Source of the DNA: an uncultured Acidimicrobiales bacterium
Lineage (GTDB): Bacteria; Actinomycetota; Acidimicrobiia; Acidimicrobiales; Bin134
NCBI GenBank assembly: GCA_951813555.1
Contig: OX638344.1
Span: 3,659,076 to 3,723,075 of the forward strand
DNA length: 64,000 nt
Reading direction: 5' to 3'
The translations under genes and the position numbers were made by a program. Each line of letters starts with the position of its first letter. Positions within the stretch are counted from its first letter, which is position 1. Shown in pieces: positions 8,334 through 16,698 of this stretch. A model generated the notes under the pieces. That model was not told the origin of the DNA. It ran no database searches and saw only the letters and a list, made by a program, of their open reading frames with translations.

Positions 8334-8897
8334 GTGACTGTCGCCGTGTTGATCCCGGTGAAAGCGTTCGCCGAGGCCAAGCACCGCCTGGCACCCGCAC
8401 TCGGGGCCGCGGAGCGGGCCGCTCTGGCCCGCGAAATGGCCACCCACGTTGTTCAGTCGTCCGCACCGTTGTCGGTGGCGGTGGTGTGCGACGACGGCGA
8501 TGTGTGGGACTGGGCCGTCTCCGTCGGCGCCGAGGTGGTATGGCGCCCCGGCACCGGGCTGAACGGCGCGGTGCGAAGCGGGGTGGATCACCTGCGAGAT
8601 GCGGGATACGACCGGGTTATCGTGGCCCACGGAGATCTGCCGCTGGCCGGACCGCTCATCACGCTGGGCGACTGGCCCGGCATAACCCTGGTGCCCGACC
8701 GCCGCAACGACGGCACCAACGTGATCGCCCTGCCCAGCGACTGCTCTTTCGAGTTCTCCTACGGGCGAGGCTCATTCGCCCGTCATCTGGCCGAAGCCCA
8801 ACGTCTGGGACGCAGCCTGCGCATCGTGCGCGACCCAGGTCTTGGGCTGGATATCGATCTGCCCGCCGACCTGAACGAACTGGCAGTGAGGGCGTGA
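8334..8897 (+). CDS. cofC/fbiD: 2-phospholactate/phosphoenolpyruvate guanylyltransferase, F420 synthesis
   Basis: Activates a 3-carbon phospho-acid with GTP in coenzyme F420 synthesis; in actinobacteria the substrate is thought to be phosphoenolpyruvate (FbiD). The N-terminus VAVLIPVKAFAEAKHRLAP is the family signature, followed by VIVAHGDLPLAGP and a Gly-rich region near TNVIAL and SYGRGSF. GTG at 8334 follows TAGACT by seven bases. It overlaps the PIG-L gene by GTGA. The F420 link fits the LLM-class oxidoreductases in this window, many of whose relatives use F420. Confidence 0.88.
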   Translation: MTVAVLIPVKAFAEAKHRLAPALGAAERAALAREMATHVVQSSAPLSVAVVCDDGDVWDWAVSVGAEVVWRPGTGLNGAVRSGVDHLRDAGYDRVIVAHGDLPLAGPLITLGDWPGITLVPDRRNDGTNVIALPSDCSFEFSYGRGSFARHLAEAQRLGRSLRIVRDPGLGLDIDLPADLNELAVRA

Positions 8898-9622
8898 GGT
8901 CACAAGACCTGACCGTGCCTGAGCGGGCACTGGCCATCGGGGCCCATCCCGACGACATCGAGTTGAAAGCCGGAGCCACGCTGGCCAAATGGGCGACCCA
9001 GGGCTGCGAGGTGAGCCTGCTGGTGTGTACCGACGGATCCAAGGGCACGTGGGATCCGGGTGCCGACCTGGACAAGCTGGTGGTCGTGCGCCAATACGAG
9101 CAACGCGAGTCGGCCCGGCGTCTGGGCGCGGTCGGCGAGGTGGTGTTCTTGGGCTGGGTCGACGGAGAACTGGAGTCGGGCCCGGTACCCCGCCGACAGG
9201 TGGCCTCATGGATCAGGAAATTGCGCCCCGACGTGGTGCTGGGACACGACCCGTGGCGGAGGTGGCGGCTGCACCCCGATCACCGCCACGCCGGCTGGCT
9301 GACCGTCGACGGCATCGTCGCCGCCCGCGACCCCCACTTCTTTCCTGAGCTAGATCTGGCCCCCCACCGCCCCGATGCGCTGCTGCTGTTTGAGGCCGAC
9401 GAGCCCGACCACGCCGAGGACACCTCTGGATTCGCAACGGCCAAGGCAACCGCAATCGAGGCCTTCGTGAGCCAGTACGAGACCACCCTGGACCTGCCTC
9501 CCGAGCCCGACGATGTCGATTTGGCCCGTCTCCACGCCTGGGTGGCCGACAGACTGGCCGAGTCGGGAGCAGAAGCCGGGCTGGCCTCGGCCGAGCTGTT
9601 CAAGCTCATCGACGACCTCTGA
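8894..9622 (+). CDS. PIG-L family (LmbE-like) deacetylase
   Basis: Zinc-dependent N-deacetylase family, which includes MshB of mycothiol synthesis. The metal motif AHPDDIE is at residues 17-23, with the later HPDH of RLHPDHRHAG. Length 242 aa is typical. It is translationally coupled to the FbiD-like gene (GTGA). The substrate cannot be told from sequence; a sugar or thiol conjugate is usual. An NAD-binding epimerase gene follows after 19 bp, suggesting a shared transcript. Confidence 0.85.
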   Translation: MRSQDLTVPERALAIGAHPDDIELKAGATLAKWATQGCEVSLLVCTDGSKGTWDPGADLDKLVVVRQYEQRESARRLGAVGEVVFLGWVDGELESGPVPRRQVASWIRKLRPDVVLGHDPWRRWRLHPDHRHAGWLTVDGIVAARDPHFFPELDLAPHRPDALLLFEADEPDHAEDTSGFATAKATAIEAFVSQYETTLDLPPEPDDVDLARLHAWVADRLAESGAEAGLASAELFKLIDDL

Positions 9623-9641
9623 GACCTGCTAAGGAGTTCCC

Positions 9642-10613
9642 ATGCTGCATGACCAGAAGATCCTCATGACCGGCATGACCGGCCAGATCGCCTTTCCCAT
9701 GGCCGCCTACCTGGCCCAGCAGAACGAGGTGTGGGGCATTGCCCGGTTCAGCGCCGAGGACAGCCGGGAGATGGTGGAGGCCGCCGGGGTCCACACCGAA
9801 GTGGTGGACGTGGCCGACGGGGACTTCTCCATGCTGCCCGAAGACTTCGACTACCTGGTGCACATGGCGGCCTTCCAGGGGCAGGGCTTGGACTACGACT
9901 GGGCCATTCAGGTGAACGCCGAAGGGACCGGACTGCTCATGGCCCACTGCCACAAGGCCAAGGCCGCGCTGATCGCCTCCACCTGCTCGGTGTACCACCC
10001 CAATCCCGACCCGTGGCACCTCTACACCGAGACCGACCGCATCGGCGACTGCAACGCGGTCCACGCCCCCACCTACTCGATGTCGAAGATCGGCGGAGAA
10101 GCCGTGGCCCGCACCATGGCCCGCGCGCTCAACCTGCCCACCACCATCGCCCGTATCAACGCCAGTTACGGGCCCAACGGCGGGCTGCCCGTGTACCACA
10201 TGGACTGGCTGATGAACGACCTGCCGATCCGGCTGCGGGCACCGGCCCCTTCGCCCTACTCCCCCATCCACCAAGACGACATGAACGCCCAGGTGGAACC
10301 GCTTCTGGCCGCCGCGTCGGTGCCGGCCACGGTGGTCAACTGGGGTGGAGACGAGCACGTCAAGGCCGAGGACTGGGTGATGCTCCTGGGCGAGCTCTCG
10401 GGAAGGATGCCCGAGATCGTCTACGACGCCTTCCCTGGCTCCCAGCCCGGCAGTGGAGCCGATCCGGCCAAGCGGATCTCTCTCACCGGCCCGTGCCAGG
10501 TGAGCTGGCGTGAAGGCTTGGCCGGGGTATACGAAGCCCGCTACCCCGGCGGCCAGCCCGCCCCCGGCATCGGCGGCGCCGAGCGCCTCACCGCGGCCTA
10601 CGGCAACGACTAG
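9642..10613 (+). CDS. NAD-dependent epimerase/dehydratase family protein
   Basis: Extended-SDR fold enzyme, 323 aa. The N-terminus KILMTGMTGQIAFPMAAYL carries a loose Gly-rich NAD site; YSMSKIGGE holds the catalytic Tyr and Lys, and IARINASYGPNGGLP resembles the substrate region of sugar-nucleotide epimerases. AAGGAGTT precedes ATG 9642. It likely ends the fbiD-PIG-L-epimerase operon. The substrate is unknown. Its last 4 bp overlap the end of the convergent hydrolase gene. Confidence 0.85.
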   Translation: MLHDQKILMTGMTGQIAFPMAAYLAQQNEVWGIARFSAEDSREMVEAAGVHTEVVDVADGDFSMLPEDFDYLVHMAAFQGQGLDYDWAIQVNAEGTGLLMAHCHKAKAALIASTCSVYHPNPDPWHLYTETDRIGDCNAVHAPTYSMSKIGGEAVARTMARALNLPTTIARINASYGPNGGLPVYHMDWLMNDLPIRLRAPAPSPYSPIHQDDMNAQVEPLLAAASVPATVVNWGGDEHVKAEDWVMLLGELSGRMPEIVYDAFPGSQPGSGADPAKRISLTGPCQVSWREGLAGVYEARYPGGQPAPGIGGAERLTAAYGND

Positions 10614-11524
10614 CCCAGACGGGAGGCCAGAAGTCGGGCCAGCTCCAACGGCTGGTCGCCCTGGATGCTGTGGCCGGCGTCGGCCACCACCACCACCTCA
10701 GCGCCGGGCTGACGGCGCAGGAGCTCCTCAACGTCCTCGTCACCCACCACGCCTGAATCCGTCCCCCGATACAGCACCACTGGGCACACCAGCGCATCCA
10801 CCGCGGACCAAAGATCGGAGAACTCGGGGCTGCCCCCGCCCGGTTTGGCCGGATCGGCCAGCTTCCAGTCCCGCACTGGGTCCCACCGCCAGGTCCAGCT
10901 TCCATCGTCCTGTTCGAAGGCGTTGTGGATGATCCCCCGTCGCAGCGACGACTCGGTGCGGGTGGGGTTGAACTCCATGGTGCGGCCCAAGATGTCGTCG
11001 AAGCTCTCAAAGGTCTGGGGTCCGGAGATGAACTCCACGATCGGCTCGGCCTTGGCGTGGTCGGTGCCGGGAGTCACGTCCACCACCACCAGCGACGGCA
11101 CCAGCTCCGGGTAGCGGGCCCCCAGGCAAATGGCAGTCAGCCCGCCCAGCGACATGCCCACCACCAGCTCGGCTTGCGGAGCCAGCTCCCGGATGGCCAC
11201 CGCCACGTCATCGGCCATCGAGGGCGGCCAATAGTCGTGCTCGGGACGCCAGTCGGAATGCCCATGGCCGGGCAGATCAATGGCCACCGCAGGCTCCCCC
11301 AAGGCCAGGGCCACCGTGTCCCACGTGTGAGCATTCTGGGCACCCCCGTGAATGAAGACGACCCGGGCCAGTGAGTCTCCCCAGACGATGGCACTCAACC
11401 CGAGCCCACTGGGCAACTCCACCCGGTGCCGCGCCACCGGCGGTGCCCCGGTCCAGTCCAGCCCCACCTCAGAGGCGTTATCGCCCAACATAGAGAACTC
11501 GTCATACCCCGTCATCAACATCAC
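10610..11524 (-). CDS. alpha/beta-fold hydrolase
   Basis: Soluble hydrolase of about 304 aa. The nucleophile elbow is GMSLGG with Ser125, the oxyanion HGG is in VVFIHGGAQNAHTW, and the late His is in DAGHSIQGDQP. The family covers esterases, lactonases and C-C bond hydrolases; which one this is cannot be told. The start is uncertain (ATG 11524 or ATG 11512). It is convergent with the epimerase gene and divergent from the RDD genes. Confidence 0.85.
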   Translation of the reverse strand: MMLMTGYDEFSMLGDNASEVGLDWTGAPPVARHRVELPSGLGLSAIVWGDSLARVVFIHGGAQNAHTWDTVALALGEPAVAIDLPGHGHSDWRPEHDYWPPSMADDVAVAIRELAPQAELVVGMSLGGLTAICLGARYPELVPSLVVVDVTPGTDHAKAEPIVEFISGPQTFESFDDILGRTMEFNPTRTESSLRRGIIHNAFEQDDGSWTWRWDPVRDWKLADPAKPGGGSPEFSDLWSAVDALVCPVVLYRGTDSGVVGDEDVEELLRRQPGAEVVVVADAGHSIQGDQPLELARLLASRLG

Positions 11525-11571
11525 CCTGCCGGTGTCAGGTTGTCGCTGCCAACTACTAGCCTGGCATCGCC

Positions 11572-12213
11572 ATGAGTGTTTCTTCTTGGGAGCCCGACCC
11601 CACCGGCCGCCACCAATACCGCTGGTGGGACGGCGAGCGATGGACCGATCAAGTAGCTGACGACGGGGTACAGGCCGTTGACCCCGTCAGTAGCACCGAA
11701 GCTGGGCTTCCCTTGGAGGCGCCCCCACCGGAATCACCGTCGCCCGGCCTGCCTCCTGAAGACTCCGATAGCGGCCTAAGCACCGATCACCCCGATCTGT
11801 CGCTAATGCTGGCCACCAGGAGTCAGCGCCTTGGCGCCCTCTTCCTCGAACTCTTGCTCGCCATCATCACCCTACTGATCGGCTGGCTGATCTGGTCTGT
11901 GATCGTCTATGCCCGAGGCCAGTCGCCAGCCAAGCAAGTGCTGAAAATGAGGGTGATTCGGCTCGAAAGCCGTCGGGCTGCCGATTGGGGATGGATGGCC
12001 CTGCGCGACCTGGTTTTGAAGGCGGCTGCCATCTTTTTCTTGGCCGGGGTATTTCTCCTGGGAATCATCTGGGTAATCGTCAACGGCATCGTCTTGCTGA
12101 ACAACGACCTCAATCAGACGCTGTGGGACAAGATGCTCAAGACCGTCGTCATCCACGACCCAAGTGATCGGTACAAGCCCATCGCCCAGCCGCGATATCC
12201 GTCGGGCAGCTAG
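11572..12213 (+). CDS. DUF2510-RDD membrane protein
   Basis: Small membrane protein with an N-terminal DUF2510 motif (W-PDPTGRHQYRWWDGERWT, residues about 6-25), a Pro/Ser/Glu-rich linker, and an RDD-type segment with two membrane helices (about 88-112 and 148-172). GQSPAKQVLKMRVIR is the usual RDD motif. Function unknown in this family. TAGCCT lies nine bases before the ATG, the same spacing as in the paralogue that follows, suggesting duplication with its promoter. Confidence 0.82.
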   Translation: MSVSSWEPDPTGRHQYRWWDGERWTDQVADDGVQAVDPVSSTEAGLPLEAPPPESPSPGLPPEDSDSGLSTDHPDLSLMLATRSQRLGALFLELLLAIITLLIGWLIWSVIVYARGQSPAKQVLKMRVIRLESRRAADWGWMALRDLVLKAAAIFFLAGVFLLGIIWVIVNGIVLLNNDLNQTLWDKMLKTVVIHDPSDRYKPIAQPRYPSGS

Positions 12214-12286
12214 TCCCGTTTGCCGCTCTCCCGCTGTAATCCGAGCCACCGGTTCGACAACTACTACCGGGTAGCCTGAACTCTGC

Positions 12287-13024
12287 ATGAGCAATCCCGC
12301 CTGGGAGTCGGATCCCACGACCCGCCACCAATACCGGTGGTGGGATGGCGAGAGGTGGACCGACTATGTGGCCGACGACGGGGTTCAGGCCCTCGACCCC
12401 CTCACCGGAGCAGAGAATCTGAAACCGCCGGCAAGCCGGACCGTCCCAACCACACCCGATTCAGCGAGCCAGCCTGACCAGAGCACACTGGCATCTCGCC
12501 AATCCCAGGAGGTGGCTACTCGCCTTTCCCGTTTCGGTGCCCGCTTCATCGACGGGTTGATATTCGCGGCATTCACGGTTGCCTTGCTTTTTGCCCTTCA
12601 CGTCATCGATGTCAAGCCGATACCCTCTGATGAGCTGTCCGACTCAGACACTGCCGATGAGTTCTTCGAGCACTTTCAGGACTATTCCGAGAGCCTTCAG
12701 TCTGTTGGCCTGTTGCTTGCCGCCTTAGGGGCTATCTACGAGATCGCTTTCATTGCCATGAAGGGCCAAACACCGGGGAAGATGGCCACCAGAATCCGGG
12801 TTGTTCGAGCTGGCGACCTCTTCCAACCGGAATGGGGCCGACCTCCGAGTTGGGGCCGATCATTGGTTCGGTGGGGGCTGCCCTTCGTATTGGGAATTCC
12901 TGCGTTTTTCTTCCCGTTTGGGAACCTGCTGGCCCTCCTCTGCTATCTCTCCCTGACGTGGGACCGCGACCGCCAGGGGTGGCACGACAAGGTTGCGAGC
13001 ACTTTCGTCGTCAAGAAGCTGTAG
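12287..13024 (+). CDS. DUF2510-RDD membrane protein, tandem paralogue
   Basis: Second copy, 245 aa, beginning with the same DUF2510 motif (TRHQYRWWDGERWTDYVADD), then an RDD domain: LSRFGARFIDGLIFAAFTV (first helix), a middle helix near LLLAALGAIYEIAFI, GQTPGKMATRIRVV, and a last helix near LPFVLGIPAFFFPFG. It fits the canonical RDD domain better than the first copy. TAGCCT sits nine bases before ATG. Role unknown, possibly envelope-related. Confidence 0.85.
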   Translation: MSNPAWESDPTTRHQYRWWDGERWTDYVADDGVQALDPLTGAENLKPPASRTVPTTPDSASQPDQSTLASRQSQEVATRLSRFGARFIDGLIFAAFTVALLFALHVIDVKPIPSDELSDSDTADEFFEHFQDYSESLQSVGLLLAALGAIYEIAFIAMKGQTPGKMATRIRVVRAGDLFQPEWGRPPSWGRSLVRWGLPFVLGIPAFFFPFGNLLALLCYLSLTWDRDRQGWHDKVASTFVVKKL

Positions 13025-13043
13025 TTCCAAACAGCCAGTGCCC

Positions 13044-14015
13044 TTAGGAGAGCCGCGGCGAACCGGAGATCATACCCTTCAACGCCTTGACCAACTCGTC
13101 GTGGAAACCGAGCTGATCGCGGATGTAGTTGGGTGACAGGCCGACCACGTGAATCCGGATATTGATGGTGTCGGCACCGGTGGCAGTCATCGCAGAATGC
13201 AGTCTCTCGGCGGCCTCGGCGCCGTCGGCGGCCAGCACGGTGTTGGCCCCCTGGTCCCAACGGGCCATGGTGCCCTCGGTGGTGTAGCTCCGGTACAAGT
13301 CGAGCTGTTTGTCGACGGCCTCTCCCGGAGGGCCGCCGATCCATACCCGGCGGATCAGGATCTTGGGTCCAGTCCCGCCGGCCTCGTCGTAGGCGTCGGA
13401 CAGCGCTCGCACGTGGTCTACGGCTTGGAGGCTGTCGTAGAGGATGCCCAGACCCAAGCCAGCTGCCCGTCGGACGGCGGCGAGGGACTGGGCGGCGGCC
13501 ACCATCGGCACGGGGTGGTCGGCGCAGGCGGCGATGGCCCGATCATCGGCCAGTGAGCCCTCGGCCTCGCCTCTCAGCGCGGCCACCAATTTGGGCAATG
13601 CTTCTTTGAACCGCGAACCGATTTCGTCGAACGGAACCTCGGCCAGTTCGAAGTCCACCGGCAGCGCCCCAGATGCGAACCCTGCCCCCACTCGTCCAGG
13701 GAATGCAGCGGCCAGCCAGGCCACCTCTTCTGCGATCAGGGCATAGGGCTTCATCGGCAGAAGAAGTGGACAGGGTGCAGCCCATCCCGATGGCATTGCG
13801 GCCAGCAGAAAACCGGCCATCTGCTGGGGGTTGGGAAAATACCCCGGGAAACCAGCGTGGTGTTCCGACACCATTACCCCGTCATAGCCCACCTCTACCG
13901 CCCGGCGAGCCAGTTCTCGCACCTCATTGAGTTGCTCGGCGGCTGGCCCGTTATGGGGATACAGCCGTAGCGAAACCGATCCCTTGGCCAATGGCGATGC
14001 GGTCTGTGCGGCCAC
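13044..14015 (-). CDS. LLM-class flavin-dependent oxidoreductase
   Basis: TIM-barrel enzyme of the luciferase-like monooxygenase superfamily, 323 aa; whether it uses FMN or F420 is not clear. Characteristic parts are YDGVMVSEHHAGFPGYF, PYALIAEEVAWLAAAFPGR and VGAGFASGALPVDFE. GTG 14015 is chosen, four bases after the upstream gene's stop; longer starts overlap that gene. Likely co-transcribed with the LLM gene at 14020-14871. Confidence 0.8.
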   Translation of the reverse strand: MAAQTASPLAKGSVSLRLYPHNGPAAEQLNEVRELARRAVEVGYDGVMVSEHHAGFPGYFPNPQQMAGFLLAAMPSGWAAPCPLLLPMKPYALIAEEVAWLAAAFPGRVGAGFASGALPVDFELAEVPFDEIGSRFKEALPKLVAALRGEAEGSLADDRAIAACADHPVPMVAAAQSLAAVRRAAGLGLGILYDSLQAVDHVRALSDAYDEAGGTGPKILIRRVWIGGPPGEAVDKQLDLYRSYTTEGTMARWDQGANTVLAADGAEAAERLHSAMTATGADTINIRIHVVGLSPNYIRDQLGFHDELVKALKGMISGSPRLS

Positions 14016-14019
14016 GGGT

Positions 14020-14871
14020 TCAGCGCCGGATGAAGGTGTCGGCGAAGCGTCCGAGGGCGTCCCGCTTGGCCTCGATGGAGGCGCAGGCTGGATCGCCGGG
14101 GTACCAGGGCATGGCGATGGTGGAGGTGACCCCGTGCTCATTCATCTTGTCGTGCAGCCGGGGGGAGGGCTCGGCGTTGGGGATCACCATGGTCTCGAAC
14201 GGGCCGTCTTCTTTGCCGGCCTCGGTGCGAAGCTCGCTCAGGCGGTCGAGCAGTCGGTGGATCTCCGACAGGTCGTAGTTCATGCCCAGCCAGCCATCGT
14301 TGCGGACCGCCCGGGCCAGCACGGCCTCCGACTTGCCCCCCACCCAGATCGATACCGGCCCCTCAGGCTGGGGGTACACCCCGGTGGGGTCGAAGTCGAA
14401 GAACTCGCCGTGGAACTCGGCGGTGCCGTCTCGCCAGAAGCGGCGGCATATCTCGATCATCTCGTCGGTGCGCCGCCCTCGGCTGCGAGGGTCGGCTCCC
14501 ATCAGATCGATCTCCTCCCGCAGCCAGCCCACACCCACGCCGAGGCGGAACCGGTCGTTGGAAAGCAGCGACAGAGTGGCCACCTGGCTGGCCACCGAGA
14601 ACGGGTCGCGCATGGGCAGGATGTACACGTAGGTGAGCACCTCGAGGGCGCTGGTGGCGCTCAACATGGCCGACGCGGTGATCAGAGGGTCGGGGAACGG
14701 CGAGGTGTGGCTGAAGGGGTTCTCGCCCGACGGGTGCACCGAGGCAAACCCCTCGGGGACGGCCACATGGTCGGCCAAGGCCACCCCGGTGAACCCCCCG
14801 GCCTCGGCGGCCCGAGCGATGTCCAACAATTGGTCGGTCTCCTCGAACATCACTGCGGCGTAGTACTTCAC
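14020..14871 (-). CDS. LLM-class flavin/F420-dependent oxidoreductase
   Basis: Luciferase-like TIM-barrel enzyme, 283 aa, close to the F420-dependent branch (TIGR03619-type). It shows GFTGVALADHVAVPEG, FSVASQVATLSLLSNDRF and LGVGVGWLREEIDLMG, then WVGGKSEAVLARAVRNDG. It starts with GTG at 14871. Among catabolic genes it probably reduces or oxidises a CoA-ester or alicyclic intermediate; the substrate is unknown. Confidence 0.85.
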   Translation of the reverse strand: MKYYAAVMFEETDQLLDIARAAEAGGFTGVALADHVAVPEGFASVHPSGENPFSHTSPFPDPLITASAMLSATSALEVLTYVYILPMRDPFSVASQVATLSLLSNDRFRLGVGVGWLREEIDLMGADPRSRGRRTDEMIEICRRFWRDGTAEFHGEFFDFDPTGVYPQPEGPVSIWVGGKSEAVLARAVRNDGWLGMNYDLSEIHRLLDRLSELRTEAGKEDGPFETMVIPNAEPSPRLHDKMNEHGVTSTIAMPWYPGDPACASIEAKRDALGRFADTFIRR

Positions 14872-14959
14872 TGGCCCGTCCTCGCTCGCCCGCTTCGCTC
14901 CGTGCCAGATACCCCGTCGTCAGCGGCCATCCGACTGCTCTGCCCAGAAACCCTGCCGG

Positions 14960-15802
14960 TCATGAACCCGGCATGTCGCCCAGCATCACATCGCGGCCTA
15001 GCGCCGGCTCGATGAAGGAGCCGAAATACGGGCCCCTCCGCAGGCTGTGGCCGCCGTCAATGTTGATGCACTGGCCGGTTATCCATCGAGACTCGGGGCC
15101 GATGAGGAACCGGGCCAGATGGCCCACGTCCTCGGGACACCCCACGTCGGCCATGGGGGTGTTCTCGATGTAGCTGTCGTACACCTCGCCGTCTCGGGGG
15201 ATGCCCTCCATGATCTCGGTGGCGATGAACCCGGGGCGGATTGCATTGAACCTGATATTGGCCGCACCGTACTCGTCGGCCGCGTTGCGCATGATGGCCT
15301 CGATGCCCGCCTTGCCAGGGGTGTAGGCCCCAAAATACATGTGGGTTACGTGACCGGCGATCGACGACATGCCCACGAACGACCCGCCCCCGGCGGCCCT
15401 CATCCGGGGTACCGAATGTTTGACGGTGAGCATGGTGCCCAGCACGTTGAGGTGCAGCACCCGCAGGAACTCGTCGGTGTCCTGGAGGTGGTAGGGGCCC
15501 ATTCCGCCGCCTCCGCCGGCGTTGGCCACCACCCCGTTCAGCGTCCCGGTGGGCTCGGCTGCGGCTGCGACGGCGGCGGCCACTGAGGCCTCGTCGGTCA
15601 CGTCGGCCACCACGTAGGCCACGCTGCCGCCGTTGTCGGCTGCCTTCTCGACCCGCTTGGCCGAGTCGGCCAATTTCGACTCGGTGCGGCCGCAGATGGT
15701 GACCGCGGCGCCGTCGGCGGCCAACGCCGCCGCGCAGGCATGACCGATGCCGGTTCCGCCGCCGGTCACCAGCACTCCGTATCCGTTCACACCATCTGCC
15801 AT
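14960..15802 (-). CDS. short-chain dehydrogenase/reductase
   Basis: Classical SDR, 280 aa. TGGGTGIGHACAAALAADG is the NAD(P) site, NAGGGGG replaces the usual NAG motif, and SSIAG...YTPGK holds catalytic Ser, Tyr and Lys. GQCINIDGGHSLRRGP is the typical end. It is transcribed away from a second SDR at 15888, with a strong inverted repeat between them. Confidence 0.88.
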   Translation of the reverse strand: MADGVNGYGVLVTGGGTGIGHACAAALAADGAAVTICGRTESKLADSAKRVEKAADNGGSVAYVVADVTDEASVAAAVAAAAEPTGTLNGVVANAGGGGGMGPYHLQDTDEFLRVLHLNVLGTMLTVKHSVPRMRAAGGGSFVGMSSIAGHVTHMYFGAYTPGKAGIEAIMRNAADEYGAANIRFNAIRPGFIATEIMEGIPRDGEVYDSYIENTPMADVGCPEDVGHLARFLIGPESRWITGQCINIDGGHSLRRGPYFGSFIEPALGRDVMLGDMPGS

Positions 15803-15817
15803 GATTGCTCCCTGATG

Positions 15818-15848
15818 AATCGCACAAGTCTGTGTGTCTTGTGCGGTT
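15818..15848. promoter_or_regulatory. inverted repeat, candidate operator between divergent SDR genes
   Basis: Arms AATCGCACAAG (15818-15828) and CTTGTGCGGTT (15838-15848) match at 10 of 11 positions around a 9-nt centre. It lies 15 bp from one SDR start and 39 bp from the other, where a dimeric repressor such as a TetR-type protein could control both. No regulator gene is adjacent, so the binder is unknown. Confidence 0.55.
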
Positions 15849-15887
15849 GATTGATCTCAGCAGCCGCAAAGGTAACAGGAGGATCCG

Positions 15888-16694
15888 ATGAAGGCAGACG
15901 CACTGGACGCATTCCGGCTGGACGGCAAGGTCGCGGTTATCACCGGGGCAGCCTCAGGCATCGGCGAGGCCACCGCCGAGCTGTTCGCCGCCGCCGGGGC
16001 CAAGGTGGTGTGCGGGGACTTGGACGGCGAAGGGGCAGAATCCACCGCCAAGGCCATCCGGGAGGACGGGGGCGAGGCCATCGCCCAGGCCTGCAACGTG
16101 ACCTCCCGGGATGAGGTGGAAGCTCTCGTTGCCCGAGCGGTGGCCACCTACGGCGGGCTGGACATCATCGCCAACGTCGCCGGCGCCATGTTCCCCGGCC
16201 TCATCGAGGACCTGACCGACCAGGACATCGACCGGGGCATTGACCTCAACCTCAAAGGAGTGCTCTACGGCTGCCAGGCCGCTATCAGGGCTATGAAAGA
16301 CGACGGCGGCGGGGTGATCCTGAATGTGTCGTCAGGAGCCATCGACCTGGCCTACGAGGGAATCGGCGTGTACGCCTTCACCAAAGCGGCGGTGGCCATG
16401 CTGGGCCGCACCCTGGCGCTGGAGGTGGGCCGCTACGGGATCCGGGTTTGCACCTTGGCCCCCGGCAGCACGCTCACCAACTTCACCACCTGGCGCCTGC
16501 ACAACGAAGACGGCACCCTGAACCAAGAGGCCTATGACGAGTTCTTGGACTACGCCCGAGACCTGTCTCCCATCGGCGCCCTCGGCGAGGCCATCGACCA
16601 GGCCTATCTCATGCTCTACCTCGCCTCCGATGCCGGGAAATTCACCACCGGCAACGTCTTCCGCTCCAACGGCGGCCAGACAACGACCTTCTAG
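15888..16694 (+). CDS. short-chain dehydrogenase/reductase
   Basis: Classical SDR, 268 aa: VAVITGAASGIGEATAELF (cofactor), NVAGAM, and YAFTKAAVAML with catalytic Tyr and Lys. The strong ribosome site AGGAGGA precedes ATG 15888. Probably oxidises or reduces a hydroxy or keto intermediate. Convergent with the acyl-CoA dehydrogenase gene, only 4 bp apart. Confidence 0.88.
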   Translation: MKADALDAFRLDGKVAVITGAASGIGEATAELFAAAGAKVVCGDLDGEGAESTAKAIREDGGEAIAQACNVTSRDEVEALVARAVATYGGLDIIANVAGAMFPGLIEDLTDQDIDRGIDLNLKGVLYGCQAAIRAMKDDGGGVILNVSSGAIDLAYEGIGVYAFTKAAVAMLGRTLALEVGRYGIRVCTLAPGSTLTNFTTWRLHNEDGTLNQEAYDEFLDYARDLSPIGALGEAIDQAYLMLYLASDAGKFTTGNVFRSNGGQTTTF

Positions 16695-16698
16695 CGCG

